A stretch of 64,000 bases of DNA from Paracoccus sp. MKU1 (GCF_001447385.1 NZ_LLWQ01000206.1:32194-96193), one strand, 5' to 3'; positions 1 to 9,134 are shown, counted from the stretch's first letter. Made by a program: numbers and translations. The notes: generated by a model from the letters alone, not told the origin.

Positions 1-2
1 TC

Positions 3-545
3 GGGTGCGCGGACAACATCCATATGGCGATGTCTTGTTGGCTGATGCAGCGGCGCTGCGCCGATCTTGGCCGACACACGATCTATCTCGGCTTCCGGGC
101 GGACAGCTTCATCGGCAACAAGATGGGCGCGGTCGGCATCTACAACAAGGTGGCCGAGGCCGAGCGGACTGATCAGACATGGCAGGCTGCCCGTGCGGCC
201 ATCTCGACCGGCGTCATCCCCTATCTCGAACAGGTGAATGGGAACTTCCGGATGCCCGGCTTCCGCTGGCGCGTGCCGTTTTTCCACCCCGAGGTGCTGG
301 GCTATACCATGAGCCTGCCGCGACGGCTGGTTCCGCCCTACCATGGTCGCAAGGTGTTTTTCGAGAAGGCATTGAACCGCTACCTGCCCGAGGGCCTGCG
401 ACCGTGGGATGTCTCTGCCAAGGTCGCGTTCAACTCGGGTTCCGGTTTCTATCAGGCCGCCAAGGCGCAAGGCGATGCAGGCCCGCTCGGCAAGGACGGC
501 ATCCGGAGCACCTTGCGGCGGGTTCGGACAGAATTCGGTCTCTGA
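3..545 (+). CDS. Asparagine synthase-like C-terminal part (5'-truncated by window edge)
   Basis: The reading frame is open from the first base of the window, so the amino-terminal part lies upstream; about 180 residues are visible. The stretch FFHPEVLGYTMSLP, then HGRKVFFEKALNRYLPEGL and an FNSGSGFY segment resembles the C-terminal half of class B asparagine synthetases, where a lysine-rich loop precedes the last helices. That family adenylates a carboxylate and transfers an amide. The N-terminal glutaminase and PP-loop cannot be seen. It heads a cluster with ParB-like and SAM-dependent enzymes, so a role in modifying a phage molecule rather than amino-acid synthesis is possible, but this is inference. 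Confidence 0.5.
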   Translation, partial: GCADNIHMAMSCWLMQRRCADLGRHTIYLGFRADSFIGNKMGAVGIYNKVAEAERTDQTWQAARAAISTGVIPYLEQVNGNFRMPGFRWRVPFFHPEVLGYTMSLPRRLVPPYHGRKVFFEKALNRYLPEGLRPWDVSAKVAFNSGSGFYQAAKAQGDAGPLGKDGIRSTLRRVRTEFGL

Positions 546-555
546 ACGAAAAATC

Positions 556-584
556 TTGACCTTGCTATCTGATTGCGTTATTCT
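556..584 (+). promoter_or_regulatory. Promoter upstream of 621 gene
   Basis: TTGACC and TATTCT separated by 17 bases, just after the stop of the AsnB-like gene. It lacks the GTCAGAGA leader of the early promoter family. Confidence 0.6.
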
Positions 585-620
585 GTCTAAACAAAGACTT
601 AGCAAGGTTTCAACGAGCAG

Positions 621-1751
621 ATGCCCGAATTTACAGTTCACGCCCTCGAAACGATCCGCTTGTCCCGGCACTTCATGCTGCTGGATTTCATGTTTGACGC
701 CCATTGGCCCTATCAGGGCGGCGCGGTCGAAGCGCAAGACCTGTCCAGCATCATGCAGGGCGGCAGACTTGAAGAGGCGCGGCATCTCGCCTCGAACCTG
801 ATGGAGCGGCTGACCACGCTGTTCGGCCCTTCCACCATCGCCGCTGGGTTCAGCCCCTGCACCGAAAGCTCGCCCTCGCCGCATTGCTTCCTGCCTGCGC
901 ACGGGGCGGCGGTGGACGCCGTCTTCCATGACTGGGTCAGGCCCGGTGCGTCGCGCCCGGAGGGGCGTGCCCCAGTCGAGATGCTGAATGATGTGCGCCA
1001 GACGCAACTGGTATTCGACCGGCTGATCGGCTACGCGGGGACCGAATTCATGTGCATCGCCGACCGGGCGGCAGGCCCGCGCTTCAAGGTCTACAACAAC
1101 CGGCGCTATCCCGAGTTCAACGCCGACCTTGGCGGGCAAGGCATCGTGAAGCCAGAATTCCAGACCCTGTCCCGTAGCGGGAAGCAATGGACGGCGTTCC
1201 GGGGGATAGATGCCCAGCCGGGATGGCGGCGGGTGGAGGGCGAACCCGTGTTTCATACCCAGCGGAGCCTGCGCGTCCAGCACATCAGGACCGGGCGATA
1301 TTTCACTCTGGTCGATTTCATCAAGTCTCCGGTCGGCATCGTGAACCGGATGAAGAACATTCCGTCCACACGCCCGTCCCGGCAGATCAAGACGGCGCGC
1401 ATGTTCTCCGAGGTGCTGGACCCGGTGGTCGAGGCCGTTGGCCGGATCACCATCATTCGGGGTATCGAGGGACAGGCGGTCTCGAACCGCTGGCAGGACC
1501 ATGAGACCGCCTCTCTGCACCGCTGGAATCAGCCGCTGAACCGGATCGAGTTCATCGCGCCAGAGGGGCATGATGAAAGCGCGCTGCTGGCGGCGCTGGA
1601 TCATGCCAACGTCTTCGAGGTGGCGACGCGGGAAAACGGGGCAGGGGAGCCGATCTATGCGGTGATGATCCGGTCATTTGAGCCTGCCGTGCATTTCACC
1701 TCGGCGCTGTCCGATCAGGGTCACGGGGCTGGCTGCCGGTGTTGCGCATAA
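621..1751 (+). CDS. Unknown protein; N-terminal half possibly peptidase M15-like
   Basis: 376 residues. The first 110 residues contain RLSRHFMLLDFM, a helix LASNLMERLTTLFGP, then SPHCFLPAHGAAVDAVFHDW around residues 87-106. This recalls D-Ala-D-Ala carboxypeptidase-like (M15) proteins, in which a small-H-x(n)-G-x-A-x-D motif binds zinc. The rest (VYNNRRYPEFN onwards) matches nothing I recognise. Copies of the FGPSTIAAGF type also occur in phage proteins of unknown role, so peptidase function is uncertain. The start codon lacks a strong ribosome site. It sits behind its own promoter and upstream of the ParB/methyltransferase genes. Confidence 0.55.
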   Translation: MPEFTVHALETIRLSRHFMLLDFMFDAHWPYQGGAVEAQDLSSIMQGGRLEEARHLASNLMERLTTLFGPSTIAAGFSPCTESSPSPHCFLPAHGAAVDAVFHDWVRPGASRPEGRAPVEMLNDVRQTQLVFDRLIGYAGTEFMCIADRAAGPRFKVYNNRRYPEFNADLGGQGIVKPEFQTLSRSGKQWTAFRGIDAQPGWRRVEGEPVFHTQRSLRVQHIRTGRYFTLVDFIKSPVGIVNRMKNIPSTRPSRQIKTARMFSEVLDPVVEAVGRITIIRGIEGQAVSNRWQDHETASLHRWNQPLNRIEFIAPEGHDESALLAALDHANVFEVATRENGAGEPIYAVMIRSFEPAVHFTSALSDQGHGAGCRCCA

Positions 1752-1777
1752 AGGTGCAACGGGTTGCAAATATCCGG

Positions 1778-1820
1778 TTGACAAAGAAACTAGGCAATGG
1801 CATAAAGGTCTTGTCAGAGA
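1778..1820 (+). promoter_or_regulatory. Early-family promoter P1 with GTCAGAGA leader
   Basis: TTGACA (1778), 17-base spacer containing CTAGG, CATAAA (1801-1806), then GTCAGAGA at 1813, six bases after the -10, where the transcript should start. A TGCAACGGGTTGCA palindrome (1755-1768) lies ten bases upstream of the -35. Confidence 0.85.
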
Positions 1821-1848
1821 GATAAGCACCCCAAAGGAGACCCCTGCC

Positions 1849-2271
1849 ATGGCTACCAAGAAAACCGCTGCCCGCCTCGCTGCTGCCTCGCGCCGCGCCG
1901 CTCGCGCTGCCGTCAAGGCCATCGAGCAGGTTCGCCGCTTCGAGGATGGGGTTCTGAAGTCGGGAGAGAGCTTCGTTCGCAACGAGATCACCTATGTTGT
2001 GGACAAGGCGGGCCGTGCCGTGCGCCAGCCGACCAAGGATCGCCCGGTCACCCGCGAGGATTGCTTGTTCTTGCTGAAGAACGTCAGGGCGGTCACCGAC
2101 GATGAGGTTCTGGAAGCCGTTGGCCCGAACGTCCACAAATGGTTCCTCGACAGTGGAATGCTGGTGCGCGACACGAAGGCCCGCTCTCTGCTGTGGATCA
2201 CCAAGAAGGCCCAAGCCTATTACGGCCTGCCCCTGCCGGTGATCGGCGGCGTCGCCTGCGCGTTCCAGTAA
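1849..2271 (+). CDS. Small protein with basic Ala/Lys/Arg-rich N-terminus
   Basis: 140 residues. The first ~30 residues are almost only A, K, R and T (ATKKTAARLAAASRRAARAAVK), like histone H1-type tails, suggesting nucleic-acid contact. The remainder has a compact fold with a PVTREDCLFLLKNVRAV segment that I do not recognise. Start chosen for AAAGGAGA upstream. First gene of promoter P1's unit; the stop is followed by two copies of the 14-bp palindrome. Confidence 0.7.
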   Translation: MATKKTAARLAAASRRAARAAVKAIEQVRRFEDGVLKSGESFVRNEITYVVDKAGRAVRQPTKDRPVTREDCLFLLKNVRAVTDDEVLEAVGPNVHKWFLDSGMLVRDTKARSLLWITKKAQAYYGLPLPVIGGVACAFQ

Positions 2272-2397
2272 CCGTGCAACGGGTTGCAACGGGCCGCCGG
2301 AAATATTCCCGGTGCAACCCGTTGCAACGCCTACAAGTGTGGACATCGGAAATTCCATCCGCTAGATTTGTCTCCAACCCCATTCCCGGAGACGAAC

Positions 2398-3216
2398 ATG
2401 CGCCCGCAAATCGAACACTCCGTCCGCGACGTGGACGACCTGATCCCCTACGAATTCAACCCGCGTCAGAACGAACCGGCTGTCGCTGCGGTGAAGGAGT
2501 CGATCCGCCAGTTCGGTTTCCTCGTTCCGGTGGTCATCGACGCCGAAAACGTGATCGTGACGGGCCACACCCGGCATCAGGCCATCAAGGAACTGGTGGA
2601 CGAAGACCCCGAGAACGCGAGCTACTGGCGGGCCATCCCGGTCATCCTCGCCTCGCACCTGACCGACGATCAGCTTCGCGCCTTCCGCCTGATCGACAAC
2701 AAGACCTCGGAACTGGCGACGTGGGATTTCAACCTGTTGGCGCAGGAGATCGGATACCTGCATGAGACCGGCGTGGATTTTCAGTCCTTCGGCTGGTCGC
2801 AGGAAGAGGTGGATTGCCTGACCTCGGTCGTGGCTGCCGACTGCCTGACCACGGCAGCGGGCGATGCCGCCAGCGCGCCGGGCGCGGAGAACACCTACGG
2901 CACCTATGTCGAAGGCGAGAGCACGGGGCGCACCCAGTCGATCCGCGAGACAGGCAACGGCTCCGTGCGGGTGGTCTTCGGTGATCTGGCGTTCTTCGTG
3001 CTGAAGGACGATTACACGAACTGGCTCACCGGAATGATGCGCGATGCCAACTATGACCCGACCGCCGTCATCGAGCGCGTGGCCGAGGCCATGGGTCTGC
3101 TGGACGCCAAGCGCCGCCGGGATGCCAGCGTCCGGGCCGGGGAGACCGCGCCCGAGACCGAGGAGGCGTTCGGTGACGCTGCGCCTGTCCCCGAGGAGCA
3201 GGTCTCGGTGGAGTGA
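2398..3216 (+). CDS. ParB-like nuclease-domain protein (first of three)
   Basis: 272 residues. The N-terminal ~110 residues are a ParB/sulfiredoxin-type domain: DLIPYEFNPRQN, then SIRQFGFLVPVVID, then VIVTGHTRHQAIKEL, the GxxRxxA motif of the family. In phages such domains accompany methyltransferases and terminases more often than true partition systems. The C-terminal part is alanine- and glutamate-rich. Its stop is six bases before the ATG of the next ParB-like gene, so they are translationally linked. Start at ATG 2398; upstream are two 14-bp palindromes and a CTACAAGTGTGG element. Confidence 0.8.
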   Translation: MRPQIEHSVRDVDDLIPYEFNPRQNEPAVAAVKESIRQFGFLVPVVIDAENVIVTGHTRHQAIKELVDEDPENASYWRAIPVILASHLTDDQLRAFRLIDNKTSELATWDFNLLAQEIGYLHETGVDFQSFGWSQEEVDCLTSVVAADCLTTAAGDAASAPGAENTYGTYVEGESTGRTQSIRETGNGSVRVVFGDLAFFVLKDDYTNWLTGMMRDANYDPTAVIERVAEAMGLLDAKRRRDASVRAGETAPETEEAFGDAAPVPEEQVSVE

Positions 3217-3221
3217 TCGCC

Positions 3222-4841
3222 ATGCCCCAGCTTGTCCCCCTGTCGAGTATCGAGCGTGCCGAATACAACCCGCGCGAGGCTGACGCCCAACGGCTTGAGG
3301 CTCTGAAGATGTCCTTGCGCAAGCTGGGGTTCATCCTGCCGCTCTATACCACGACGGGGGGACATCTGCTGTCCGGACACCAGCGGTCCACCGCCGCGAT
3401 GATGTTGGGCTGCAACCACGTCCCGGTCGAGTCTGTCGATCTGGATGAGAAGTTCACCCGCAACGTGAACCTCGTCTTCAACCGCGCCACCAACGACATG
3501 CGCGCCGACGACGACAGCAACGAACTCTGGGGTAAGCTGGGGCTGGAAAATGTCGTCCGTCTGGCGGACGCCGTCCCGGATCGTGACCCGGACACCGAGG
3601 CGTTTTATCGCTGCATGAACCCGGTCATGGTCCCGGTCGCTGACGTCGTGGGTCAGGTGGACATCCCCTATGAAGCCCAGCCGGTCGCCATGTGCGAGAA
3701 GCTGTTGTCGCGCGGCATCGTCATGCCGGTGGTGATGACCAAGTCCGGTCGGATCGTGAACGGCAAATACCGCGCCATCGCGGCAGCCGAGCGGTCTGGT
3801 CGGTCGAAATACCGCAAGCACAAGCTGACCGAATATCCCGTCGTCTTTATCGAGGACGAAGAGGGCGAGCTTTCGGACGCCCTGCTGAACCTGATCTCGA
3901 TGCGCTTCACGATGCAGAACCAATATGCCGACCAGCTTCGGTTCGGCGCGTTCCGTCGGGCGCAGACCATCGTTCCCGGCCTGCTGCCTGCCTATCGTTT
4001 TCTCGCTGACAACTGGGTGCTGAAGCCCTCGCACGCTTCCATGGCGAAGAAGGAAGACTTCTGGCACCGCTTCCGCAAGAACTACGGTGAGTCGATTTGC
4101 GATCTGGGCGCGGGTCAGCGTCGGACCCGGCCATATATGGAGAAGCGCGGCATCTTCATCTCGGACTGGGAGCCTTATCCGCTGGACTGGCGCGATCCGA
4201 AGGAATGCCCGGAGGATGATACGCCGGAGAACCGCCCGAGCCTCGGCCTCGCGCGTAAACTCACCGAACGGTTCCTGTCCGACATCGAAAGCGGCGTTCA
4301 GTATTCCACAGTGGCGCTGCCAGCCGTGCTGAACTCGGTGCCGTTCCGCTGGGACCGGATGTGCCTGCTGGCGATGGCGCATTCGCTCTGCGGTGTGAAG
4401 ACCCAACTTGTCGGCACGGCCCGCGCGGTCGAGGCCAAGGACTTGAACCGCTCGATCAATCGCGTGGACCCGGAGACTGGCAACGTCAAGGCGGCCCAGA
4501 CCCTGTTCCCGTTGGACTACGAGCCGGGCATCATCCTCGGGGACATCAACGTCATGCCCAAGGTGCAGAAACTGCACTCGCTCACCGAGCTTGAGGCCGA
4601 CTTGCGGGTGTTCTTCGAGGAGGTTCGGGTCAAGAATTTCAGCGCGTCGCACGCCTTCCGCGCCGCCTGTCCGAAGCGGGTCAGCCTGCCGGTTCTGAAG
4701 GCGGCGATTATGCACGAATTCGATCTGCCCTATGACGGTGGCCGCAGCCTCGGCATGGCCGAGCGCGCGCTTGCGGCCTTCGGGAAGCGCCTGCGGGTGG
4801 ACTTCACCAAGATCAAGGCAGTCGAGAAGCCGGAGAACTGA
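3222..4841 (+). CDS. Two-domain ParB-like protein with a degenerate methyltransferase-like C-terminus
   Basis: 539 residues. Residues 1-75 form a ParB N-terminal domain (ERAEYNPREAD, KLGFILPLY, LLSGHQRSTAAM). A second, similar block near residues 150-215 has LLSRGIVMPVVMT, then GRIVNGKYRAIAAAERSG. After residue 290 SICDLGAGQRRTRPYMEKRG resembles a SAM-binding motif I, but I see no catalytic motif IV. ATG 3222 is preferred over an overlapping GTG at 3213 because GGAG lies at usable distance. It is followed one base later by the CmoA-like gene. A DNA-modifying or DNA-sensing role is inference. Confidence 0.7.
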   Translation: MPQLVPLSSIERAEYNPREADAQRLEALKMSLRKLGFILPLYTTTGGHLLSGHQRSTAAMMLGCNHVPVESVDLDEKFTRNVNLVFNRATNDMRADDDSNELWGKLGLENVVRLADAVPDRDPDTEAFYRCMNPVMVPVADVVGQVDIPYEAQPVAMCEKLLSRGIVMPVVMTKSGRIVNGKYRAIAAAERSGRSKYRKHKLTEYPVVFIEDEEGELSDALLNLISMRFTMQNQYADQLRFGAFRRAQTIVPGLLPAYRFLADNWVLKPSHASMAKKEDFWHRFRKNYGESICDLGAGQRRTRPYMEKRGIFISDWEPYPLDWRDPKECPEDDTPENRPSLGLARKLTERFLSDIESGVQYSTVALPAVLNSVPFRWDRMCLLAMAHSLCGVKTQLVGTARAVEAKDLNRSINRVDPETGNVKAAQTLFPLDYEPGIILGDINVMPKVQKLHSLTELEADLRVFFEEVRVKNFSASHAFRAACPKRVSLPVLKAAIMHEFDLPYDGGRSLGMAERALAAFGKRLRVDFTKIKAVEKPEN

Positions 4842-4842
4842 T

Positions 4843-5598
4843 ATGGCTGTGGAACTGGAAACCGGGCGTCACATTCCCAAGAACCCTGACCGCTTCGTCT
4901 TCGATGAGGAGGTCGCGCCGATCTTCGACAACATGGCCCGCCGCTCGTTGCCGCTCTATGAGCACGTCTACGACATGGTGCGCGAAGTCTGCCGGGACGT
5001 CGCGGTCTATCCCGGTGATCAGGTTTGGGACTTCGGCGTCTCGACCGGGCGTGGCCTGCGCGCCGTGCGTGCCGGGTTCGATGAACCGCTGGTCGATTAC
5101 TGGGGCTGTGACATCTCGCAACCGATGCTGGACATCGCCTCGGAACGCTGCCCTTGGGCGCGGTTCCGTCGGGTGGACTTCGAGGGTGACGGGCTGCCGG
5201 TCGCCGACATGCGGAATGTGCGCGTCGCGCTCTGGGCATGGACCCTTCAGTTCCTGCCGGACTACGAGCTTCGCGTCCGTCTGCTGTCCGAGACCTATGA
5301 CCGCATGGCCCCGGGGGGCGTGCTGTTCCTGATGGAGAAGTGGCAGCACGCGGGCGTGCAACCCGTTGCAACTTCGCCGGTTCCGCCCGCTCTTCAGCGC
5401 GCCTACATGCACTTCCGCCGCGACAACGGCTACATGGCCGATGAGATCGTGGCGAAGAGCACCGCCCTGAAGGGGGCCATGTGGCCGTGGAGCCGCGCCG
5501 AAGCCGTCAACGCGCTGGTGCTGGCCGGGTTCGAGGTCGAGAACATCACCGGCCTCTATCAGATGTTCAATTTCGGGGGTCTTGTGGCGGTGAAGTGA
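4843..5598 (+). CDS. CmoA-like SAM-dependent enzyme
   Basis: 251 residues. The order DEEVAPIFDNMARRSLPLYEHV, VWDFGVSTG (SAM motif I, D63), WTLQFL, PGGVLFLMEK, NGYMADEI and the C-terminal FNFGGLVAVK follows E. coli CmoA (carboxy-SAM synthase of tRNA wobble-uridine modification) along its whole length. By my eye alignment the arginine reported to bind the carboxylate of carboxy-SAM (Arg199, in QKRSML of CmoA) is serine here (AKSTAL), so it may use plain SAM. A TGCAACCCGTTGCA copy at 5357 encodes VQPVA in a loop of the protein. Ends overlapping the next GTG. Confidence 0.8.
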   Translation: MAVELETGRHIPKNPDRFVFDEEVAPIFDNMARRSLPLYEHVYDMVREVCRDVAVYPGDQVWDFGVSTGRGLRAVRAGFDEPLVDYWGCDISQPMLDIASERCPWARFRRVDFEGDGLPVADMRNVRVALWAWTLQFLPDYELRVRLLSETYDRMAPGGVLFLMEKWQHAGVQPVATSPVPPALQRAYMHFRRDNGYMADEIVAKSTALKGAMWPWSRAEAVNALVLAGFEVENITGLYQMFNFGGLVAVK

Positions 5599-6737
5599 CC
5601 GACCCGAAAGAGCCTCGCAGCAATCCGTGGATACGGTGGCAGCGAATGACCAGAGACAGAGGGGATGAAATCGTCGCCCGCCAGCGACCGCCGCGCCCCA
5701 AGCGAGTTCCAAGCCCTCTTGGACGGGGGATAGAAAGCACGCCAACAAGCGCGCCTCACCCCAGCCTCGTGCCCAGTGAAACCGGGGCAGGGGTCTATCG
5801 CGATGGCAATGGCCTGCGCATCACCGAAGAGCGTCGCGAGACCCGTCCGAAGGTTGACCCGGAAACGGCGTCTCCGCAGGTGCGTGGCCGCCTGACACCT
5901 GACGGCGGTTTCACCGATGGTCGCGACATCCGCCGTATCCAGACCGAGATCAGGGCGAACACCGGAGCCATCTCGCCCCGGAACATCACCGGAGACGCCG
6001 CAGACGAAGAGATCGGTCGCGCGGCCATGTCGGCTGAACCCATCTCGCTCGATGAGGCGTTCCCGACGCCGGAGAGCTATGCCCCGCAGATCGAGGAGCG
6101 ACCCGGGGAGCCGGTGCAGCTTCCGCCGTTCCTGCGCCAGAACTTGCAACAAGTTGCAAAAGCGCCGGGGGAAAATACGCCCGCCGCCCGCCTCACCCAT
6201 GTCGAGCGCGACTATCCGGAATACGCCCAAGAATATAAGCTGCAACTGCTGCATCGCCTGCTGCTGCGCGGCCTGCCGCTCGACGTGATTGCGACGATGC
6301 TCGGCGTGAGCGTGAAGACGATCCGCGCGTGGCGCGTCACCCTCTACGACCGGATGCGCAAGGAAGCCCAGAAGATCGACATCTATGGGCTGGCCGGGCA
6401 GACCATGGGCTTCTACAACGAGGTCCGCGCCATGGCGATGAAGATCGCCTCGGAGCCGGACAAGACAACGCCCGCCGCCACCCGCATCCACGCGCTGCGC
6501 ACGGCTCTGAATGCCGAGGCCGACAAGCACAGGTTCCTTCAGGCATCCGGCTTTTACGAGAACACGCGCTACATCCCGGACAGCGCCGACATGGAAGACG
6601 AGATCGAGGGTAGCGCCAAGCAACTCGGCAAGGAGGTCATGTCCATGGTGGCCGGGCTGCTGGGCACCGACGATCATCCGGCCACGCCCAAGCGTGATCG
6701 CCAAGCAGAGCAAGACGACGATCTGCGCCTGATCTGA
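5595..6737 (+). CDS. Probable terminase small subunit
   Basis: 380 residues from GTG 5595, which overlaps the stop of the previous gene; ATG 5646 is an alternative. The first 200 residues are low-complexity, rich in R, P and E. Around residues 215-265 LRGLPLDVIATMLGVSVKTIRAWR is a helix-turn-helix, followed by helices with many charged residues. The position directly before the large terminase, the HTH and the size fit a DNA-recognising small terminase. A palindrome copy (6145) encodes LQQVA. No direct similarity to a named small terminase was recognised. Confidence 0.65.
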   Translation: MTDPKEPRSNPWIRWQRMTRDRGDEIVARQRPPRPKRVPSPLGRGIESTPTSAPHPSLVPSETGAGVYRDGNGLRITEERRETRPKVDPETASPQVRGRLTPDGGFTDGRDIRRIQTEIRANTGAISPRNITGDAADEEIGRAAMSAEPISLDEAFPTPESYAPQIEERPGEPVQLPPFLRQNLQQVAKAPGENTPAARLTHVERDYPEYAQEYKLQLLHRLLLRGLPLDVIATMLGVSVKTIRAWRVTLYDRMRKEAQKIDIYGLAGQTMGFYNEVRAMAMKIASEPDKTTPAATRIHALRTALNAEADKHRFLQASGFYENTRYIPDSADMEDEIEGSAKQLGKEVMSMVAGLLGTDDHPATPKRDRQAEQDDDLRLI

Positions 6738-6760
6738 CCATAGACAAAGAGGAGGTCGCG

Positions 6761-8794
6761 ATGACCGTTCAAGACCCGCGTCTGAAACAGGAGATGCTGG
6801 ACAACTTCATGCGCCGCGCCGAGCGCCTTGTCCGGAACGCCGAAGGGGTAGGGGGTCCGCATTCCCGACTGGCCCGCATCGCCACCCATGCCGCAGAACA
6901 GGTGATCGTCCACGGCAACCCCGCCTTCGTCCACGGGCTGACCATGATGAAGCATCTCCCGGTCACCATAGAGGAGTTCATGGAGAGCAACGAATTCCTC
7001 GGCGGGGTGGAATACGACATCTGGCCCGCGCTGAAGCAGGACGTCTACGAGATGAACCCCGATGTCATGGCCGGAGAGCCTGCCGTGCATGAGGTCTACC
7101 TTGGGGGGGCTACCGGCACCGGGAAGACCTTCACCGGCTCGGCAACCATCATGTATCAAGCTTACATGCTGACCTGCTTCGAGAAGCCCCAGAAGCTCTT
7201 CGGCCTGTCGCCCACCACCCCCATCGTCTTCATGCTGCAATCGGTATCCCCGACAGTAACCAAGCGGGTGATCTACACGCCCCTGCGCAATGCCATCACC
7301 AACATGCGCTACTTCCAGAAGCACGTCCCCTTCAACAAATACGTCGAGGGGGAGCTTCAGATGGAGCAGGAGATCAGGATCATCCCAGCCCTCGCCAGCC
7401 TGCAATCCATCCTCGGCCAAGCCGTCTGCGGTGCCCTGCTGGATGAGGTCAACTTTATGACCATCGTGGAGAACTCCAAGAGGGCCGCCGGACCCGCTGG
7501 ACTGGGAGGCAAGTTCGACCAAGCCGAGGAGACCTACTCCAACATCTCACGCCGCCGCAAGCGTTCCTTCACCACAAGGGGCATCTCCATCGGCTGCATC
7601 GTGGCCGCATCCTCGACCCGCTATAAGGACGACTTCCTCGACCGACGCATCGACCAGTCCATCAAGTTCGAGGAACCCAACGTGATCCACTTCCGACACG
7701 CGCAATTTCATGTGAACCCCAAGTTCAACGACCCCGCCCTCTTCGGAGGCACCTTCCAGATCGCCGTGGGGAACGACGAACAGGGCACCACGGTCATAGA
7801 GGAGGGGATGCTGCCGGGGGTCCACTACCCCGCCACCGCGCAGATCATGGACATCCCCATGCCCTACAAGCCCGACTTCCAGAAGAACCCGGATGCGGCC
7901 CTGCGCGACATCGTGGGTATTGCCACGGATGCGATCAGCCCCTTCATCCGGAAGCGCCAGAAGATCGTGGATGCGATCAACCGGGGGATCATCCGTGCCA
8001 TCCCCTCCATGGTCGAGAAGGACGACGTCGAGCTTGCCACCGACGGGATGCCTGTTCTGAACCGCGACTACTTGATGCGGCTGTCCCCGGCCCAGAGGCG
8101 CAAGCCTCGCTGGGTGCATGTTGACCTTTCCCGGAACAAGGACAGGTGCGGCATCGGCATGGTCGCCCTAGAGGGCTTCGTGGCATCCCCGGTTGGGGAC
8201 GTGGAAGGCATCGCCGCCAGCCTGCCCAAGTTCACGGTGGAATTGGCGGTGGGGATCAAGCCCAGTGCCGTGGCCGAAATCGACATTGCCGATGTGCGCA
8301 ACTGGGTGATGCAACTGGTTGCAGTCTACGGTCTGAACATCGCGGGCATCAGCTTCGACGGCTTCGACAGCCGGGAGACGATCCAGACACTGAACAAGGC
8401 GGGCATCCGCGCCAAGGCCCTGTCTCTGGACACCAGTCCGGTTCCCTATGAGGACTTCCGGGACGCGCTCTATGAGGATCGGATCGACATCCAGCCCGAC
8501 TGCGAACTGTTGAGCGTGGAACTGCGCACGCTTGAATTCTACCCCCAGAAGAACAAGGTCGATCACCCGCCGCGCGGCACCAAGGACGTGTCGGATGGGG
8601 TAGCGGGTGCGGTGGCGAACGCCTTGCGGTCTCGGATCGTGCGCACCGGCATCCATCTCGATCAGGACAGCGAGGACGGCTGGCATGAGAACCACCGGGG
8701 AGAGCCAGAGCGCGATCCGCATGGTCAGTCCGTCCCCCGGTTCCGGGTGCGCAGGGAGACGGTGAAGGTGGCGCGGGACCGCTCGCGCAGATAA
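6761..8794 (+). CDS. Terminase large subunit
   Basis: 677 residues. ATPase domain with Walker A GATGTGKT at residues 116-123 and Walker B LLDE at 226-229. The C-terminal RNase H-like nuclease has acidic positions D455 (HVDLSRNKD), D533 (SFDGFD) and D609/D612 (DVSDG). Drives DNA packaging into the procapsid and cuts concatemers. GGAGG precedes the ATG. Length is at the upper end for the family. Its stop is followed at once by a palindrome and the next early promoter, so early-type genes follow the packaging genes rather than the portal, which lies 30 kb further on. Confidence 0.93.
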   Translation: MTVQDPRLKQEMLDNFMRRAERLVRNAEGVGGPHSRLARIATHAAEQVIVHGNPAFVHGLTMMKHLPVTIEEFMESNEFLGGVEYDIWPALKQDVYEMNPDVMAGEPAVHEVYLGGATGTGKTFTGSATIMYQAYMLTCFEKPQKLFGLSPTTPIVFMLQSVSPTVTKRVIYTPLRNAITNMRYFQKHVPFNKYVEGELQMEQEIRIIPALASLQSILGQAVCGALLDEVNFMTIVENSKRAAGPAGLGGKFDQAEETYSNISRRRKRSFTTRGISIGCIVAASSTRYKDDFLDRRIDQSIKFEEPNVIHFRHAQFHVNPKFNDPALFGGTFQIAVGNDEQGTTVIEEGMLPGVHYPATAQIMDIPMPYKPDFQKNPDAALRDIVGIATDAISPFIRKRQKIVDAINRGIIRAIPSMVEKDDVELATDGMPVLNRDYLMRLSPAQRRKPRWVHVDLSRNKDRCGIGMVALEGFVASPVGDVEGIAASLPKFTVELAVGIKPSAVAEIDIADVRNWVMQLVAVYGLNIAGISFDGFDSRETIQTLNKAGIRAKALSLDTSPVPYEDFRDALYEDRIDIQPDCELLSVELRTLEFYPQKNKVDHPPRGTKDVSDGVAGAVANALRSRIVRTGIHLDQDSEDGWHENHRGEPERDPHGQSVPRFRVRRETVKVARDRSRR

Positions 8795-8816
8795 TTGCAA
8801 CATGTTGCAAAGGCTG

Positions 8817-8859
8817 TTGACAAAGAATCTGGATCATGGCATAAAGAGGGTGTCAGAGA
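8817..8859 (+). promoter_or_regulatory. Early-family promoter P2 with GTCAGAGA leader
   Basis: TTGACA, 17 bases, CATAAA (8840-8845), GTCAGAGA at 8852. TGCAACATGTTGCA lies at 8796-8809, eight bases before the -35. Leader continues into AAGGAGAC. Confidence 0.85.
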
Positions 8860-8876
8860 CGGAAGGAGACAACCCC

Positions 8877-9134
8877 ATGGCACCCAAGACCTACACCAAA
8901 GACGAACTGCGCCGCATGGGCGTGGACACCTCGATCACGGCGCTGGATGGCCTCACGCTCGGTCAGCGCGTCCGCCCCTTCGGAACCCTCGGCATGGGCA
9001 CGATCATCGGCTTCGCGCGGATGCAGGACTTCTCGGACAGCGTGTTCATCGCCCTCGACAGCGGGAGGGGAAACCGTCGCACATACCATGTCTGCGGTCC
9101 GATCTGGGCCGAAGCGGTGGAGGAGGCGGCATGA
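8877..9134 (+). CDS. Small protein of unknown function
   Basis: 85 residues, first gene after promoter P2 with AAGGAG ten bases upstream. TLGQRVRPFGTLGMGTIIGFARMQDFSDSVFIALD looks like a small beta-barrel with a G-x-G-x-I-I-G turn. I recognise no family. Overlaps the next ATG by four bases. Confidence 0.65.
   Translation: MAPKTYTKDELRRMGVDTSITALDGLTLGQRVRPFGTLGMGTIIGFARMQDFSDSVFIALDSGRGNRRTYHVCGPIWAEAVEEAA

Noticed and set aside
3051..4715. Long minus-strand open frame of 554 codons
   Set aside because: Antisense shadow of the ParB-like gene; high GC leaves antisense frames open. Sequence is rich in H, R, G and D without domain character.
2398..4841. A plasmid-type ParABS partition system
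   Set aside because: No ParA ATPase is visible, the ParB-like proteins lack an evident central HTH, and the palindrome is spread over the genome rather than clustered beside the genes.
5481..5594. Upstream extension of the small terminase frame to 5481
   Set aside because: It would overlap the conserved C-terminus of the CmoA-like protein by over 100 bases; GTG 5595 gives the usual short overlap.
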